Positions 41,689 to 50,487 of a stretch of DNA of 64,000 bases are shown piece after piece. The notes under the pieces were generated by a model that searched no databases, was not told where the DNA came from, and saw nothing but the letters and a program-made list of their open reading frames with translations. Origin of the DNA: Belnapia mucosa (lineage in GTDB: Bacteria; Pseudomonadota; Alphaproteobacteria; Acetobacterales; Acetobacteraceae); the NCBI RefSeq assembly GCF_016775475.1, contig NZ_JAEUXJ010000012.1, positions 1 through 64,000 of the forward strand, given 5' to 3'. A program made the translations under genes and the position numbers. Every line of letters starts with the position of its first letter. The first letter of the stretch is position 1.

Positions 41689-43113
41689 TTGCCACCCCAA
41701 TCCTCCGGAGAGATGGCTGCCCTTTGGGCCCGCATCCGCGGCCGGCTGCGCGAGGATGTCGGTGAGGTCGAATACCGCACCTGGCTGCGGCAGATGACCC
41801 TTTCGGGCATCGAGGGTGAGGATGCCGTCATCCTCCTGCCCACCCGCTTCCTGCGCGATTGGGTGAACAGCCATTACGGGGACCGGCTGCGGGCGCTGTG
41901 GCAGGCCGAGCATGCCGGCGTGCGGCGGGTGGAATTCCGCGTCTCCGCCGCGCCGCCGGCCGAGGCCGCGCTGGCCGGGGCCGAGGAGCAGCAGCCGGCA
42001 GCCATCGGCGCCGAGCGGGTCGGCCTGGCCGAACCCCTGGCGGCGCGCGCGGCCGAGGCGCGGCCGACGCCCGAGTCCCGGTCCGACTGGGTGGTGCCGC
42101 TGGAGGCGCGCTTCACCTTCGACACCTTCGTTGTCGGCAAGCCGAACGAATTCGCCCATGCCTGCGCCCGCCGGGTCTCCGAGAAGCCGGCGAGTCCGGG
42201 CTTCAACCCGCTGTTCCTTTATGGCGGCGTCGGGCTGGGCAAGACCCATCTGATGCATGCGACCGCCTGGGCGATCCGCGCCCACGACCCGGCCCGGACG
42301 GTCGCCTATATGTCCGCCGAGAAGTTCATGTACCGCTTCATCGCGGCGCTGCGGTCGCAGAACACGATGGAATTCAAGGAAACGTTGCGGGCCGTCGATG
42401 TCCTGATGATCGACGATCTGCAATTCCTGATCGGCAAGGACAATACACAGGAAGAATTCTTCCATACCTTCAATGCGCTTGTCGATCAGGGCAAGCAGAT
42501 CATCGTCTCCTCCGACAAGTCGCCCTCGGACCTCGCCGGGATCGAGGACCGGCTGCGGACCCGGCTCGGCTGCGGCATGGTGGCTGATATCCACGCCACC
42601 ACCTATGAGCTGCGGCTGTCCATCCTGCAGGCCAAGGCGGCGGCGGCGCAGGTGGCAGTGCCGCCCAAGGTCCTGGAATTGCTGGCGAACAAGATCACCG
42701 CCAATGTCCGGGAACTGGAGGGGGCGCTGAACCGGCTGGTGGCGCATGCCAACCTCTTCGGCCGGCCCATCACCATCGACAGCGCCCATGAGGTGCTGCA
42801 TGACGTCCTCCGGGCGCATGAGAAGCGGGTCTCGATCGAGGAGATCCAGAAGAAGGTCGCCGAGCACTACAATATCCGCCTGACCGACATGAGCAGCGCC
42901 CGCCGGGCCCGGAACGTTGCCCGGCCGCGCCAGGTGGCGATGTATCTGGCGAAGCAGCTCACCCAGCGCAGCCTGCCCGAGATCGGCCGGCGCTTCGGCA
43001 ACCGGGACCACACCACGGTCATGCATGCCGTCTCCCGCGTGGCGGAGCTGATGGTGGCCGATGCCGGCTTCGCCGAGGATGTGACGCTGCTGCGGAAGAT
43101 GCTGGAAACCTAG
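41689..43113 (+). CDS. dnaA: Chromosomal replication initiator DnaA
   Basis: 474 residues from the TTG at 41689, which has AGGAGG 8 nt upstream and yields the usual length; a GTG at 41557 in the same frame would add 44 residues with no ribosome site. Domain I (MAALWARIRGRLREDVGEVE), the Walker A YGGVGLGKTHLMHA, Walker B VLMIDDLQFLIGK, and the DNA-binding end RPRQVAMYLAKQLTQRSLPE with RFGNRDHTTVMHA are all present. It opens oriC with ATP. Confidence 0.97.
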   Translation: MPPQSSGEMAALWARIRGRLREDVGEVEYRTWLRQMTLSGIEGEDAVILLPTRFLRDWVNSHYGDRLRALWQAEHAGVRRVEFRVSAAPPAEAALAGAEEQQPAAIGAERVGLAEPLAARAAEARPTPESRSDWVVPLEARFTFDTFVVGKPNEFAHACARRVSEKPASPGFNPLFLYGGVGLGKTHLMHATAWAIRAHDPARTVAYMSAEKFMYRFIAALRSQNTMEFKETLRAVDVLMIDDLQFLIGKDNTQEEFFHTFNALVDQGKQIIVSSDKSPSDLAGIEDRLRTRLGCGMVADIHATTYELRLSILQAKAAAAQVAVPPKVLELLANKITANVRELEGALNRLVAHANLFGRPITIDSAHEVLHDVLRAHEKRVSIEEIQKKVAEHYNIRLTDMSSARRARNVARPRQVAMYLAKQLTQRSLPEIGRRFGNRDHTTVMHAVSRVAELMVADAGFAEDVTLLRKMLET

Positions 43114-43131
43114 AGGCCGTTCAGCAGGCCC

Positions 43132-43245
43132 GGCACCGGCCCGCACCCCACCCGGCTACCCATCAGCATACTGTCGTGGGTGGCCGGGTGGGGGTGCGGG
43201 CCGGTGCCGCCATTTGAGAATGTGCCGCTTGGCGCATTCTCAAAT
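43132..43245 (+). repeat. REP-like paired hairpins, copy 1
   Basis: 43132-43156 and 43183-43208 form a 25-bp stem with one extra C (GGCACCGGCCCGCACCCC side). It is followed by 43212-43245, an 11-bp perfect stem ATTTGAGAATG/CATTCTCAAAT with an inner TGCC/GGCG and loop GCTT. The same two elements recur in reverse orientation at 52377-52436. Confidence 0.75.
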
Positions 43246-43336
43246 AGCCTCCCAAGAAGCCCCCGCTTACCCTTACGAATCAGGGCTGTTAGTATGACGG
43301 CCCAAAAGGCGTTGGGCGCGGGGGATCCTGGGGCAG

Positions 43337-44464
43337 ATGAAGTTCACGGTCGAACGGGCGATCCTGCTCAAGGCGCTCGCCCATGTGCAGAGCGTGGTCG
43401 AGCGCCGCAATACCATCCCCATCCTCGCCAATGTCCTGCTTTCGGCCGGGGATGGCATCCTGAAGCTGACCGCGACCGATATGGAGATCGCGGTGGTCGA
43501 GGAGGTGCCGGGCGTCCAGGTCGCCCGGCCCGGCCGCACGACCGCCCCGGCCGCCACCCTCTATGAGATCGTCCGCAAGCTCCCCGACGGCGCCAAGGTG
43601 GAGCTGGACCATGCCGGGGGCGATGCCGCCCTCAAGCTCCGCGCCGGGCGGTTCAACACCGACCTCTCGGTGCTGCCGGTGGAGGATTTCCCCTCCATGA
43701 CCGAGGGCAAGCTGCCGCACGGCTTCTCCCTGCCCGCCGGCCAGCTGCGGGAGCTGGTGGACCGCACCCGCTTCGCCATCTCCACCGAGGAGACGCGCTA
43801 CTACCTGAACGGCATCTACCTGCATGCGACCGAGAGCGACGGCGTCCAGGTGCTGCGCGCGGTGGCGACCGATGGCCACCGGCTGGCCCGCGTCGAGGAG
43901 CCGCTGCCGGACGGCGCCGCCGGCATCCCCGGCGTCATCATCCCGCGCAAGACGGTGAACGAGCTGCGGAAGCTGGCCGAGGAGACGCAGGACGAGATCG
44001 CCATCCGCCTGTCGGATACCAAGATCCGCTTCGATATCGGCGCGGTGCAGCTCACCAGCAAGCTGATCGACGGCACCTTCCCGGAATACGAGCGGGTCAT
44101 CCCCCGCGGCAACGACAAGGTGCTGCGCGTCTCGAAGAAGGAATTCGCCGAGGCCGTGGGGCGCGTCGCCGCCATCAGCTCCGAACGGTCGCGGCCGGTG
44201 AAGCTCTCGCTCGACCGCAACCACCTGCTGCTCTCGGCCTCCTCCGCCGAGCAGGGCCAGGCGCAGGAGGAGCTGGATGGCGAGGTGGTGCAGTATGACA
44301 GCTCGCCGCTCGAGATCGGCTTCCAGGCGCGCTACCTGAACGACATCACCGACCAGATCACCGAAAGCGTGGAATTCCGCTTCGCCGATGGCAGCGCACC
44401 GACCGTGGTGACGGATGCGGCGAAGCCGGAAGCCCTTTATGTGCTGATGCCGATGCGGGTCTGA
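43337..44464 (+). CDS. dnaN: DNA polymerase III beta clamp
   Basis: 375 residues. MKFTVERAILLKALAHVQSV, RRNTIPILANVLLSAGDG and FPSMTEGKLPHGFSLPAGQL begin the three-domain clamp; LRAVATDGHRLARVEEPLPD and VIIPRKTVNELRKLAEETQD, then the end YVLMPMRV, are conserved. The clamp slides on DNA and tethers polymerases. It follows dnaA after a 223-bp gap with the paired hairpins. Confidence 0.98.
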   Translation: MKFTVERAILLKALAHVQSVVERRNTIPILANVLLSAGDGILKLTATDMEIAVVEEVPGVQVARPGRTTAPAATLYEIVRKLPDGAKVELDHAGGDAALKLRAGRFNTDLSVLPVEDFPSMTEGKLPHGFSLPAGQLRELVDRTRFAISTEETRYYLNGIYLHATESDGVQVLRAVATDGHRLARVEEPLPDGAAGIPGVIIPRKTVNELRKLAEETQDEIAIRLSDTKIRFDIGAVQLTSKLIDGTFPEYERVIPRGNDKVLRVSKKEFAEAVGRVAAISSERSRPVKLSLDRNHLLLSASSAEQGQAQEELDGEVVQYDSSPLEIGFQARYLNDITDQITESVEFRFADGSAPTVVTDAAKPEALYVLMPMRV

Positions 44465-44473
44465 CCCGGGCGG

Positions 44474-45433
44474 TCAGTTGGCGGTGGTGATGAGGCCGGA
44501 GGCGGCGGCCTCCGCCCAGCGCCGGTTGTCGCGCTCCAGGAAGGGGCCAAATTCCGCAGGACCCAGCGTCGCCAGATCGGCACCCAGCTCCGCCAGGCGC
44601 CCGCTGATGGCGGGCCTGGCCAGCGCCGCCTGCACCGCGGCGAAGATGCGCGCGGCCAGGGCCGGCGGCAGGCCGGGCGGGCCATACATGCCGTACCAGC
44701 CATTGAATTCGTAACCGGGCAATCCCGCCTCCGCCATGGTCGGCACCTGCGGCAGCAGGGCGGAGCGGCGGGCCGAGGTGACGGCCAGCACCTTCACCGC
44801 GCCGCTCGCCACATGCTGGAGCACGGCGACGGTGCTGGTGACGGCCAGCGGCACATGGCCCGCGACCAGGTCGTTGAGCTGCGGCCCGCTGCCGCGATAG
44901 GGCACCTCGATCAGCTGGATGCCGGCCTGGCGGGCGAAGGCATTGCCGGCATAGCTGGTCGCCGCCTCGGTGGAGCCGAAGGCGATGCTGCCGGGCTTGG
45001 CCTTGGCCGCGGCGATGAGGCCGGCAATGTCGGAATAGGGCTGGCCGCCATGCGCGGCGAGGACCAGCGGATAGCCCGAGAGCATCGAGACCGGCGCGAA
45101 ATCCTTCACCGGATCGAAGGGGATGCTCGGCATGGCATAGCGGTTGATGACATGGGCGCCGGTCGCCACCATCAGCATATGCCCGTCGGGCGCCGAGCGC
45201 TGGACATATTCGGCGCCGACCACGCCATTGGCGCCGGCGCGGTTCTCCACCACCACCGGCTGGCCGATCGCCTCGCGCATGCCTTCGGCCACGGCGCGGG
45301 CGAAGATGTCGGTGCCGCCGCCGGGGGCATAGGGGACGATGATGGTGACGGGGCGGCTGGGCCAGGCCGGCTGGGCATGGGCAGAGCCCGCCAGCAGGGC
45401 GGTGGCGAGGGCGGCACGTCGGGTGAGGGTCAT
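44474..45433 (-). CDS. TctC/Bug-family substrate-binding protein
   Basis: 319 residues from the ATG at 45431-45433 with GAGGAG 7 nt upstream. Signal peptide MTLTRRAALATALLAGSAHA, then PSRPVTIIVPYAPGGGTDIF and VVENRAGANGVVGAEYVQRS. YRGSGPQLNDLVAGHVPLAV and FNGWYGMYGPPGLPPALAA belong to the same fold. It is 10 nt after the TauD-family gene and so in its operon; it may bind the acid that the dioxygenase handles. Confidence 0.93.
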   Translation of the reverse strand: MTLTRRAALATALLAGSAHAQPAWPSRPVTIIVPYAPGGGTDIFARAVAEGMREAIGQPVVVENRAGANGVVGAEYVQRSAPDGHMLMVATGAHVINRYAMPSIPFDPVKDFAPVSMLSGYPLVLAAHGGQPYSDIAGLIAAAKAKPGSIAFGSTEAATSYAGNAFARQAGIQLIEVPYRGSGPQLNDLVAGHVPLAVTSTVAVLQHVASGAVKVLAVTSARRSALLPQVPTMAEAGLPGYEFNGWYGMYGPPGLPPALAARIFAAVQAALARPAISGRLAELGADLATLGPAEFGPFLERDNRRWAEAAASGLITTAN

Positions 45434-45443
45434 CGGCCGCTCC

Positions 45444-46526
45444 TCAATACGGGGTGTCTTGCATGCCGAGCGCGGCGGCGGCGCGAGCCTGCCAGGCGGC
45501 GAGGCCGGGCGGCAGGTTCTGGCCCTTGAAGCCGCCGCGGACGCTGCCGGGGGCGGTGTTCTTGTAGACCTCCCGCATCGCATCGCAGAGCGGCCGGCCC
45601 TCCGGCACCGCGAGCCAGAGGCGGAGCAGGTGGCGCTTGCGCTCCGGCTCCTCGAAATCCTCGTAATGCGTGCGGCTGTGGATGATGACGTGGTTGTTCA
45701 CCAGCTGCAGGTCGCCCGGCTCCAGCCACATCGAGAAGCAGAAGGCGTCGCTGCTCGCCAGGTCCTGGATGGCGTCGAGTGCGGCGTGCTGCTGCTCCGT
45801 CAGGCGCGGCTCGCCCTCGATCTGCTGGGTGGAGCGGATGTGGTTGCGGATGTAGCGGGCGGCGAAGTGGCCGTCCTTCAGGCTGTAGACCGGCGCCATG
45901 TAGGTCGGCGTCTCGTCGGCCGCTTCCTCCTTCTGCCGGCTATGGGGGAAGAGGCCGTAGAGCGTCTCGACCAGCTCCGGCCGTTCGGCCAGCAGCGCAT
46001 CATGGATGGCGACCGAGCTGGCGAGGCGGCTGAGCCCGCCGCTGCGCGCGGTCTTCAGGCACAGAAGGGCGACGACATCGCTGCCATCGGTGTGGAAGTC
46101 GAGCTCGGCATTGGTGTTGTAGCCACGCCCGCCATGGCCGCGATAGGTGCCGCCGGCATCGCGCACATCCGACATCAGCTGGCTCGCCTTGCCCTGCGGC
46201 CGGGCGACGCCGAGATGCGTGCCGATCGCCCAGAAGAGCAGCCTCGCATCCTCGACCGAATAGCGCTCCACCGGGATGCCGCGGAGGGTGCGGAAGCCGA
46301 TGCCGCTTTCCATCTCCCGCGCCACCTCGGCGAGCACGGCGGCGAAGGGGCCGAGCGGGAAATCCTCCCGCACCATCTCCAGCATGCTCTTCCCGCTCGC
46401 CTTCAGTCGGGCGAAGCCGGCCTCGAGATCGGCAATCTCCGCCGCGGTCAGGCGGCGCAGCCAGGCGCCCGAGGCTTCGAGCTGCGTCGGCCGCCAGGCC
46501 GCCGCGCCGCCGATGGGTTGGATCAT
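45444..46526 (-). CDS. TauD/TfdA-family Fe(II)/2-oxoglutarate dioxygenase
   Basis: 360 residues from the ATG at 46524-46526. The facial triad is HTDGSD (His and Asp) with a later His in the conserved HSRTHYEDFEEPERKRHLLR region; the Arg for 2-oxoglutarate follows in RLWLAV. The N-terminal lead RRLTAAEIADLEAGFARLKA is that of the larger TauD-like group. It probably hydroxylates a small organic acid. Next to a TctC binding protein (10 nt) on the same transcript. Confidence 0.88.
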   Translation of the reverse strand: MIQPIGGAAAWRPTQLEASGAWLRRLTAAEIADLEAGFARLKASGKSMLEMVREDFPLGPFAAVLAEVAREMESGIGFRTLRGIPVERYSVEDARLLFWAIGTHLGVARPQGKASQLMSDVRDAGGTYRGHGGRGYNTNAELDFHTDGSDVVALLCLKTARSGGLSRLASSVAIHDALLAERPELVETLYGLFPHSRQKEEAADETPTYMAPVYSLKDGHFAARYIRNHIRSTQQIEGEPRLTEQQHAALDAIQDLASSDAFCFSMWLEPGDLQLVNNHVIIHSRTHYEDFEEPERKRHLLRLWLAVPEGRPLCDAMREVYKNTAPGSVRGGFKGQNLPPGLAAWQARAAAALGMQDTPY

Positions 46527-46576
46527 TCTTGGTTCCTCCCAGGGGGAGGATGGCAAGGGGCCACGACCCTGTCGAG

Positions 46577-47080
46577 CTACCCGCCCCGCAGCCGGTGCCA
46601 GAGCGCCAGCGCGGCATCGTAGGGAATGGCCGGCACCTCCCGCAGCCGCCAGTACCAGCGCCGCCGCCAGCCCTCCGCCCCGGCCGAGCCGCCGATCGGC
46701 ACCGGGCGGGCGGGAAGGCCGGCGAGGCGCAGCAGCAGCAGGCAGCGTGGCAGGTGGAAGCGGCTGGTCGCGGCATAGACCGGGCCCGCATGGCCGAGCC
46801 GCCGCAGCAGGGCGACGCTGGCCAGCGCCGAGGAGAGGGTGTCGGTGCCGGTCGGCTCCTCCAGGATGCGCGCCGCCGGCACGCCGAGCGCCTGCAGCAG
46901 ATCCGCCATCACCTGGCTCTCGGCCGGGCCGAAACGTCCCTGGGCGCCGGTCGGGATGTAGATCGGGTCGGCCAGCCGGGCGCCGAAGCGGGCGGCAGCC
47001 TCGACCCGGCGGCGCAGCGTAGGGCTGGCGCTGCCATCCGGGCGGACGGCGGCGCCGAAGATGACGATCGCCGCCCTCAC
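46577..47080 (-). CDS. YdcF/DUF218-family protein
   Basis: 167 residues. AAIVIFGAAVRPDGSASPTL, RRRVEAAARFGARLADPIYI, PTGAQGRFGPAESQVMADLL and TDTLSSALASVALLRRLG are the DUF218 (YdcF) core, which has an SAM- or nucleotide-type fold; members act in envelope or vancomycin-resistance-type roles. No membrane helix is seen. The start overlaps the methyltransferase stop by 4 nt. Confidence 0.85.
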   Translation of the reverse strand: MRAAIVIFGAAVRPDGSASPTLRRRVEAAARFGARLADPIYIPTGAQGRFGPAESQVMADLLQALGVPAARILEEPTGTDTLSSALASVALLRRLGHAGPVYAATSRFHLPRCLLLLRLAGLPARPVPIGGSAGAEGWRRRWYWRLREVPAIPYDAALALWHRLRGG

Positions 47081-48321
47081 GCCGGGGCGGCGAGGAGCAG
47101 GCGGTTCATGGCTTCCATGCTCTGGCGGAGGGCGGCGAGGTCGCGCCAGAAAACCTCCCGCGCGATGCCATTCGCCGCCAGCTCATCGGCGATGGCGCCG
47201 AGGCTGCGGCGGCCATCGACCCGTTGCAGGATGGCGCCCGCAAGGCGCGGCAGGGGCAGGTTCACCCGCAGCCCGTCGAAGGTGACGGGCAGGGTGCCGT
47301 CGCGCGGCAGGCCCTTGGCCAGCGCGGCGCCGTCCATCTCGCGGAGTGTCGGGACGGCCTCCGGGTCTTCCCAGGGGCGCTCCGGCTCCGGCTCCTCGGC
47401 GCGGCGGCAATAGAGGATGTGGATGCCCATATTGCCGGTGATCGCCTCGGCCAGCGCCGCGCGCTCGATCGGGGTCATGCCGGCGGTGCGGGCGCGCAGC
47501 CGCGGGTCGGGCAGATAGGCATCCGGGTCGTAGCGCACCGGCTCCACCCAGCAGGCGATGCGGAGCCCGGCCTCGGCGACCAGCGCGGCGAGGTCCGGGA
47601 CGGTATAGGCCCGGTCGCGCGGGTTCAGCAGCAGGTCATAGAGCCCGGCATCGCCGCCCGAGAGGTGGTCGGTTAGCCAGGGGTTGCGCTTCAGCCAGGC
47701 GGTCTCCGGCACTTGGCGCCAGAGCCGGCGGGCGATGTCGATCCGCGCCGGCGGCGACTCGGCCTCCGGCGCCAGCAGGCGGAGCGCGTCCTGGAGCATA
47801 TAGACCCCGGTGCGGCCATGCGGGGCATAGACCATCAGCCCGATCCCGCCGCCCGGCGCCAGGACGGAGGTGAGCGCCCGCAGCCCAGCCAGCGGGTCCG
47901 GCAGGTGGTGCAGCACGCCGCAGCAATCGATGTAGTCGAAGGGGCCGAGGCCGCTCCCCGGCAGGTCCAGCAGCGAGCCCGCCTCGAATCGGATATTCCC
48001 CAGCTTGCGGGTGGCGGCGCGGGCCTCGGCGATTCGGTGGGCGGCGGCGCTGCGGTCGAGCCAGGTGACCTCGCCCGGGCGGCCGGCCCAGGCCATCTGC
48101 TGCGCCAGCATGAGGGTGCCATCACCCGTGCCACCGCCGGCGAAGAGCGCCCGAAGGGGCGTGGAGGCGGGGCGTCGGCTGCCAAAGATCCAGTGGTCGA
48201 TCTCGCGCAGATGGCTCGGGCTGCCGATGATGAGGCGTTTCGCTTCCTCCCGCGGGTCGCGGGCGGGGTAGGGGAAGGCCTCGTACTGGGCGGCGAGGTG
48301 GCGGTCCGGGAGGTCGCTCAT
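47077..48321 (-). CDS. Class I SAM-dependent methyltransferase with C-terminal extension
   Basis: 414 residues. RALFAGGGTGDGTLMLAQQM is the SAM glycine loop, followed by VTWLDRSAAAHRIAEARAAT and FDYIDCCGVLHHLPDPLAGL. After about residue 250 an extension continues (LLNPRDRAYTVPDLAALVAE), ending with LQRVDGRRSLGAIADELAAN, which resembles a winged-helix PqqD/cofactor-type tail. Substrate unknown. It starts the minus-strand run with YdcF, TauD and TctC genes. Confidence 0.85.
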   Translation of the reverse strand: MSDLPDRHLAAQYEAFPYPARDPREEAKRLIIGSPSHLREIDHWIFGSRRPASTPLRALFAGGGTGDGTLMLAQQMAWAGRPGEVTWLDRSAAAHRIAEARAATRKLGNIRFEAGSLLDLPGSGLGPFDYIDCCGVLHHLPDPLAGLRALTSVLAPGGGIGLMVYAPHGRTGVYMLQDALRLLAPEAESPPARIDIARRLWRQVPETAWLKRNPWLTDHLSGGDAGLYDLLLNPRDRAYTVPDLAALVAEAGLRIACWVEPVRYDPDAYLPDPRLRARTAGMTPIERAALAEAITGNMGIHILYCRRAEEPEPERPWEDPEAVPTLREMDGAALAKGLPRDGTLPVTFDGLRVNLPLPRLAGAILQRVDGRRSLGAIADELAANGIAREVFWRDLAALRQSMEAMNRLLLAAPA

Positions 48322-48398
48322 GGCCGCTCTGCATAGGGCGCGGCCGCCGGTGCCGCCAGCCCGGTTGCTGCGGCGCGGCAGGGACCTTATCTAGCGGC

Positions 48399-48893
48399 AT
48401 GCTCGCGCTCCGCCTCGCCCTCATCCTCGGAACGATTCTTGTGCCGGCCGCGCAGGCGCAGCAGGCACGACCGCAGAAGCTCGGAGAATTCGGCGCCTGG
48501 ATCGCCGCCTCCTATGCCGAAGGCGGCCAGAAGGTCTGCTACGCCTTCACCCGCACCGGCCGCCAGGGCGTGCTGCTCTCCGTCACCCACCGCCCCACGA
48601 CGCGGGACACGGTGACGGTCACGGCCGGCTACGCCTATCCCCGCAATGCCGAGGCGACGGCGACCGTCGGCGGCACGGACCTGCCCTTCTATACCGCCGG
48701 CTCCACCGCCGCGGCGCGGGACGGGGCGGCCGCCGTGCGCGCCTTCCGCAACGGGCGGGACGCGGTGCTGAAGGGGCCAGGTGCCAATGGACGCGGGACC
48801 GTCTCCGACAGCTTCTCCCTCTCAGGCTTCACCGCCGCTTATGAGGCGATCAGCAAGGAGTGCCCGCCCGGCGCGGGTGGCGCCCACCGATGA
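48399..48893 (+). CDS. IalB-family exported protein
   Basis: 164 residues, signal peptide (ALRLALILGTILVPAAQAQQ). KLGEFGAWIAASYAEGGQKV followed by CYAFTRTGRQGVLLSVTHRP is typical of invasion-associated locus B proteins, and the two Cys (here in KVCYAF and near KECPPG) fit. The stop overlaps the rlmN start as ATGA. Many alphaproteobacteria carry ialB-like genes with no link to invasion. Confidence 0.85.
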   Translation: MLALRLALILGTILVPAAQAQQARPQKLGEFGAWIAASYAEGGQKVCYAFTRTGRQGVLLSVTHRPTTRDTVTVTAGYAYPRNAEATATVGGTDLPFYTAGSTAAARDGAAAVRAFRNGRDAVLKGPGANGRGTVSDSFSLSGFTAAYEAISKECPPGAGGAHR

Positions 48894-50053
48894 GCGACCT
48901 GACCGCGCTCGAGCGCGACCGCATCCTCGCCAAATCCGCACTCTTCAACCCGCCCGAGGCGACGCTGCCCGACGGGCGGCGGGAGCTGGTCGGCCTCTCG
49001 CGCGAGGAGCTGGTGGCGGAGCTGGCGGCGCTGGGTGAGAAGCCGTTCCGGGCGAAGCAGCTCTGGCACTGGATCTATCACCAGGGCGTCACCGATTTCG
49101 CCGCCATGACCAGCATCGCCGGGCCGATGCGGGCGAAGCTCGCCGAGCGCTTCACCGTTGGCCGGCCTGAAGCGGCGACGGTGCAGACCAGCGCCGACGA
49201 GACGCGCAAGTGGCTGTTCCGCTGGCGCGACGGGCAGGAGGTGGAGACGGTCTATATCCCCGACCGCCATGCCGACCGGGGCGCCGTCTGCATCAGCACG
49301 CAGGTGGGCTGCACCCTCTCCTGCCGGTTCTGCCATACGGGGACGCAGAAGCTGGTGCGCAACCTCGGCGCGGCCGAGATCGTCGGCCAGTTCATGGCGG
49401 CGCGGGACAGCTACGGCGAATGGCCGAGCCCGAAGGACGACCAGCCGCGGCTGCTGTCCACCATCGTCGTCATGGGCATGGGCGAGCCGCTCTATAACTA
49501 CGAGAACACCGCGAAGGCGCTGCGCATCATCATGGATGGCGAGGGCATCGGCCTCTCGCGCCGGCGGATCACGCTCAGCACCTCGGGCGTGGTGCCGATG
49601 ATGGACCGCTGCGGGCAGGAGCTCGGCGTCAACCTCGCCGTGTCGCTGCATGCGGTGACGGATGAGCTGCGCGACGAGATCGTGCCGCTGAACCGGAAAT
49701 ATCCGATCCAGGAGCTGCTGGATGCCTGCCGGCGCTATCCGGGGGCGAGCAATGCGCGGCGCATCACCTTCGAATATGTCATGCTGCGCGGGGTGAACGA
49801 CTCGGAGGGCGAGGCGCGGGAGCTGGTGCGGCTGCTGCACGGCATCCCGGCCAAGATCAACCTGATCCCCTTCAACCCCTGGCCCGGCAGCCCCTACCAG
49901 ACCAGCACCCATGAGCAGACGGCGAAATTCGCCGCCATCCTCAATGATGCCGGCTATTCCAGCCCAATCCGCCGGCCGCGCGGGCGAGACATCCTGGCGG
50001 CCTGCGGGCAGCTGAAGACCGAGAGCGAGCGGGTGCGGCGGGCCGTCGCCTAA
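48890..50053 (+). CDS. rlmN: 23S rRNA/tRNA m2A methyltransferase RlmN
   Basis: 387 residues from the ATG at 48890, coupled to the ialB stop (ATGA). Radical-SAM enzyme with the CxxxCxxC cluster in QVGCTLSCRFCHTGTQKLVR; catalytic Cys near the C-terminus lies in RDILAACGQLKT. It makes 2-methyladenosine in 23S rRNA and some tRNAs. Other motifs: VVMGMGEPLYNYENTAKALR and RRITLSTSGVVPMMDRCGQE. Confidence 0.97.
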   Translation: MSDLTALERDRILAKSALFNPPEATLPDGRRELVGLSREELVAELAALGEKPFRAKQLWHWIYHQGVTDFAAMTSIAGPMRAKLAERFTVGRPEAATVQTSADETRKWLFRWRDGQEVETVYIPDRHADRGAVCISTQVGCTLSCRFCHTGTQKLVRNLGAAEIVGQFMAARDSYGEWPSPKDDQPRLLSTIVVMGMGEPLYNYENTAKALRIIMDGEGIGLSRRRITLSTSGVVPMMDRCGQELGVNLAVSLHAVTDELRDEIVPLNRKYPIQELLDACRRYPGASNARRITFEYVMLRGVNDSEGEARELVRLLHGIPAKINLIPFNPWPGSPYQTSTHEQTAKFAAILNDAGYSSPIRRPRGRDILAACGQLKTESERVRRAVA

Positions 50054-50487
50054 AGCGCCTTCCGGAACAGCACGGAGGTCGCCACCGTCTCGTAGCCGAG
50101 CGTGGTGTAGAAGGCATGCGCCCCGCTGCGGGCGCTGTTGGAGGTGAGGGCGAGCGAGGCTTGGCCCTGGGCCCGCGCCCAATCCTCGGCGGCCGCCATC
50201 AGCCGCCGGCCGAGGCCCGTGCCGCGCGACCCCGCCTCCACCACCAGCGCCTGGACCATCGCCTCGGGCGGCTTCTCGATCGCCGGGCGGAGGAAGAGGT
50301 GCATCAGGCCGAGCACCGCCCCCTCCCGCACCGCGACCAGCACCGCATGGCCCGGGGCGGCGCGGACCGCGGCGACGCGGCGGGCGACCTCCTCGGCCGG
50401 CATCGCATAGCCAAGCTGGGCCAGCAGGCCGGGCAGCGCCGGCATGTCGGCTTCCTCCAGCGGCCGGATGGCGATCCCGTCGCTCAT
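50050..50487 (-). CDS. GNAT-family N-acetyltransferase
   Basis: 145 residues. IRPLEEADMPALPGLLAQLG, VEAGSRGTGLGRRLMAAAED (acetyl-CoA loop) and SARSGAHAFYTTLGYE are GNAT motifs. The acceptor is unknown. The start overlaps the TctC stop by 4 nt and the stop overlaps the end of rlmN, so it is the last gene of MaoC-TctC-GNAT. Confidence 0.9.
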   Translation of the reverse strand: MSDGIAIRPLEEADMPALPGLLAQLGYAMPAEEVARRVAAVRAAPGHAVLVAVREGAVLGLMHLFLRPAIEKPPEAMVQALVVEAGSRGTGLGRRLMAAAEDWARAQGQASLALTSNSARSGAHAFYTTLGYETVATSVLFRKAL

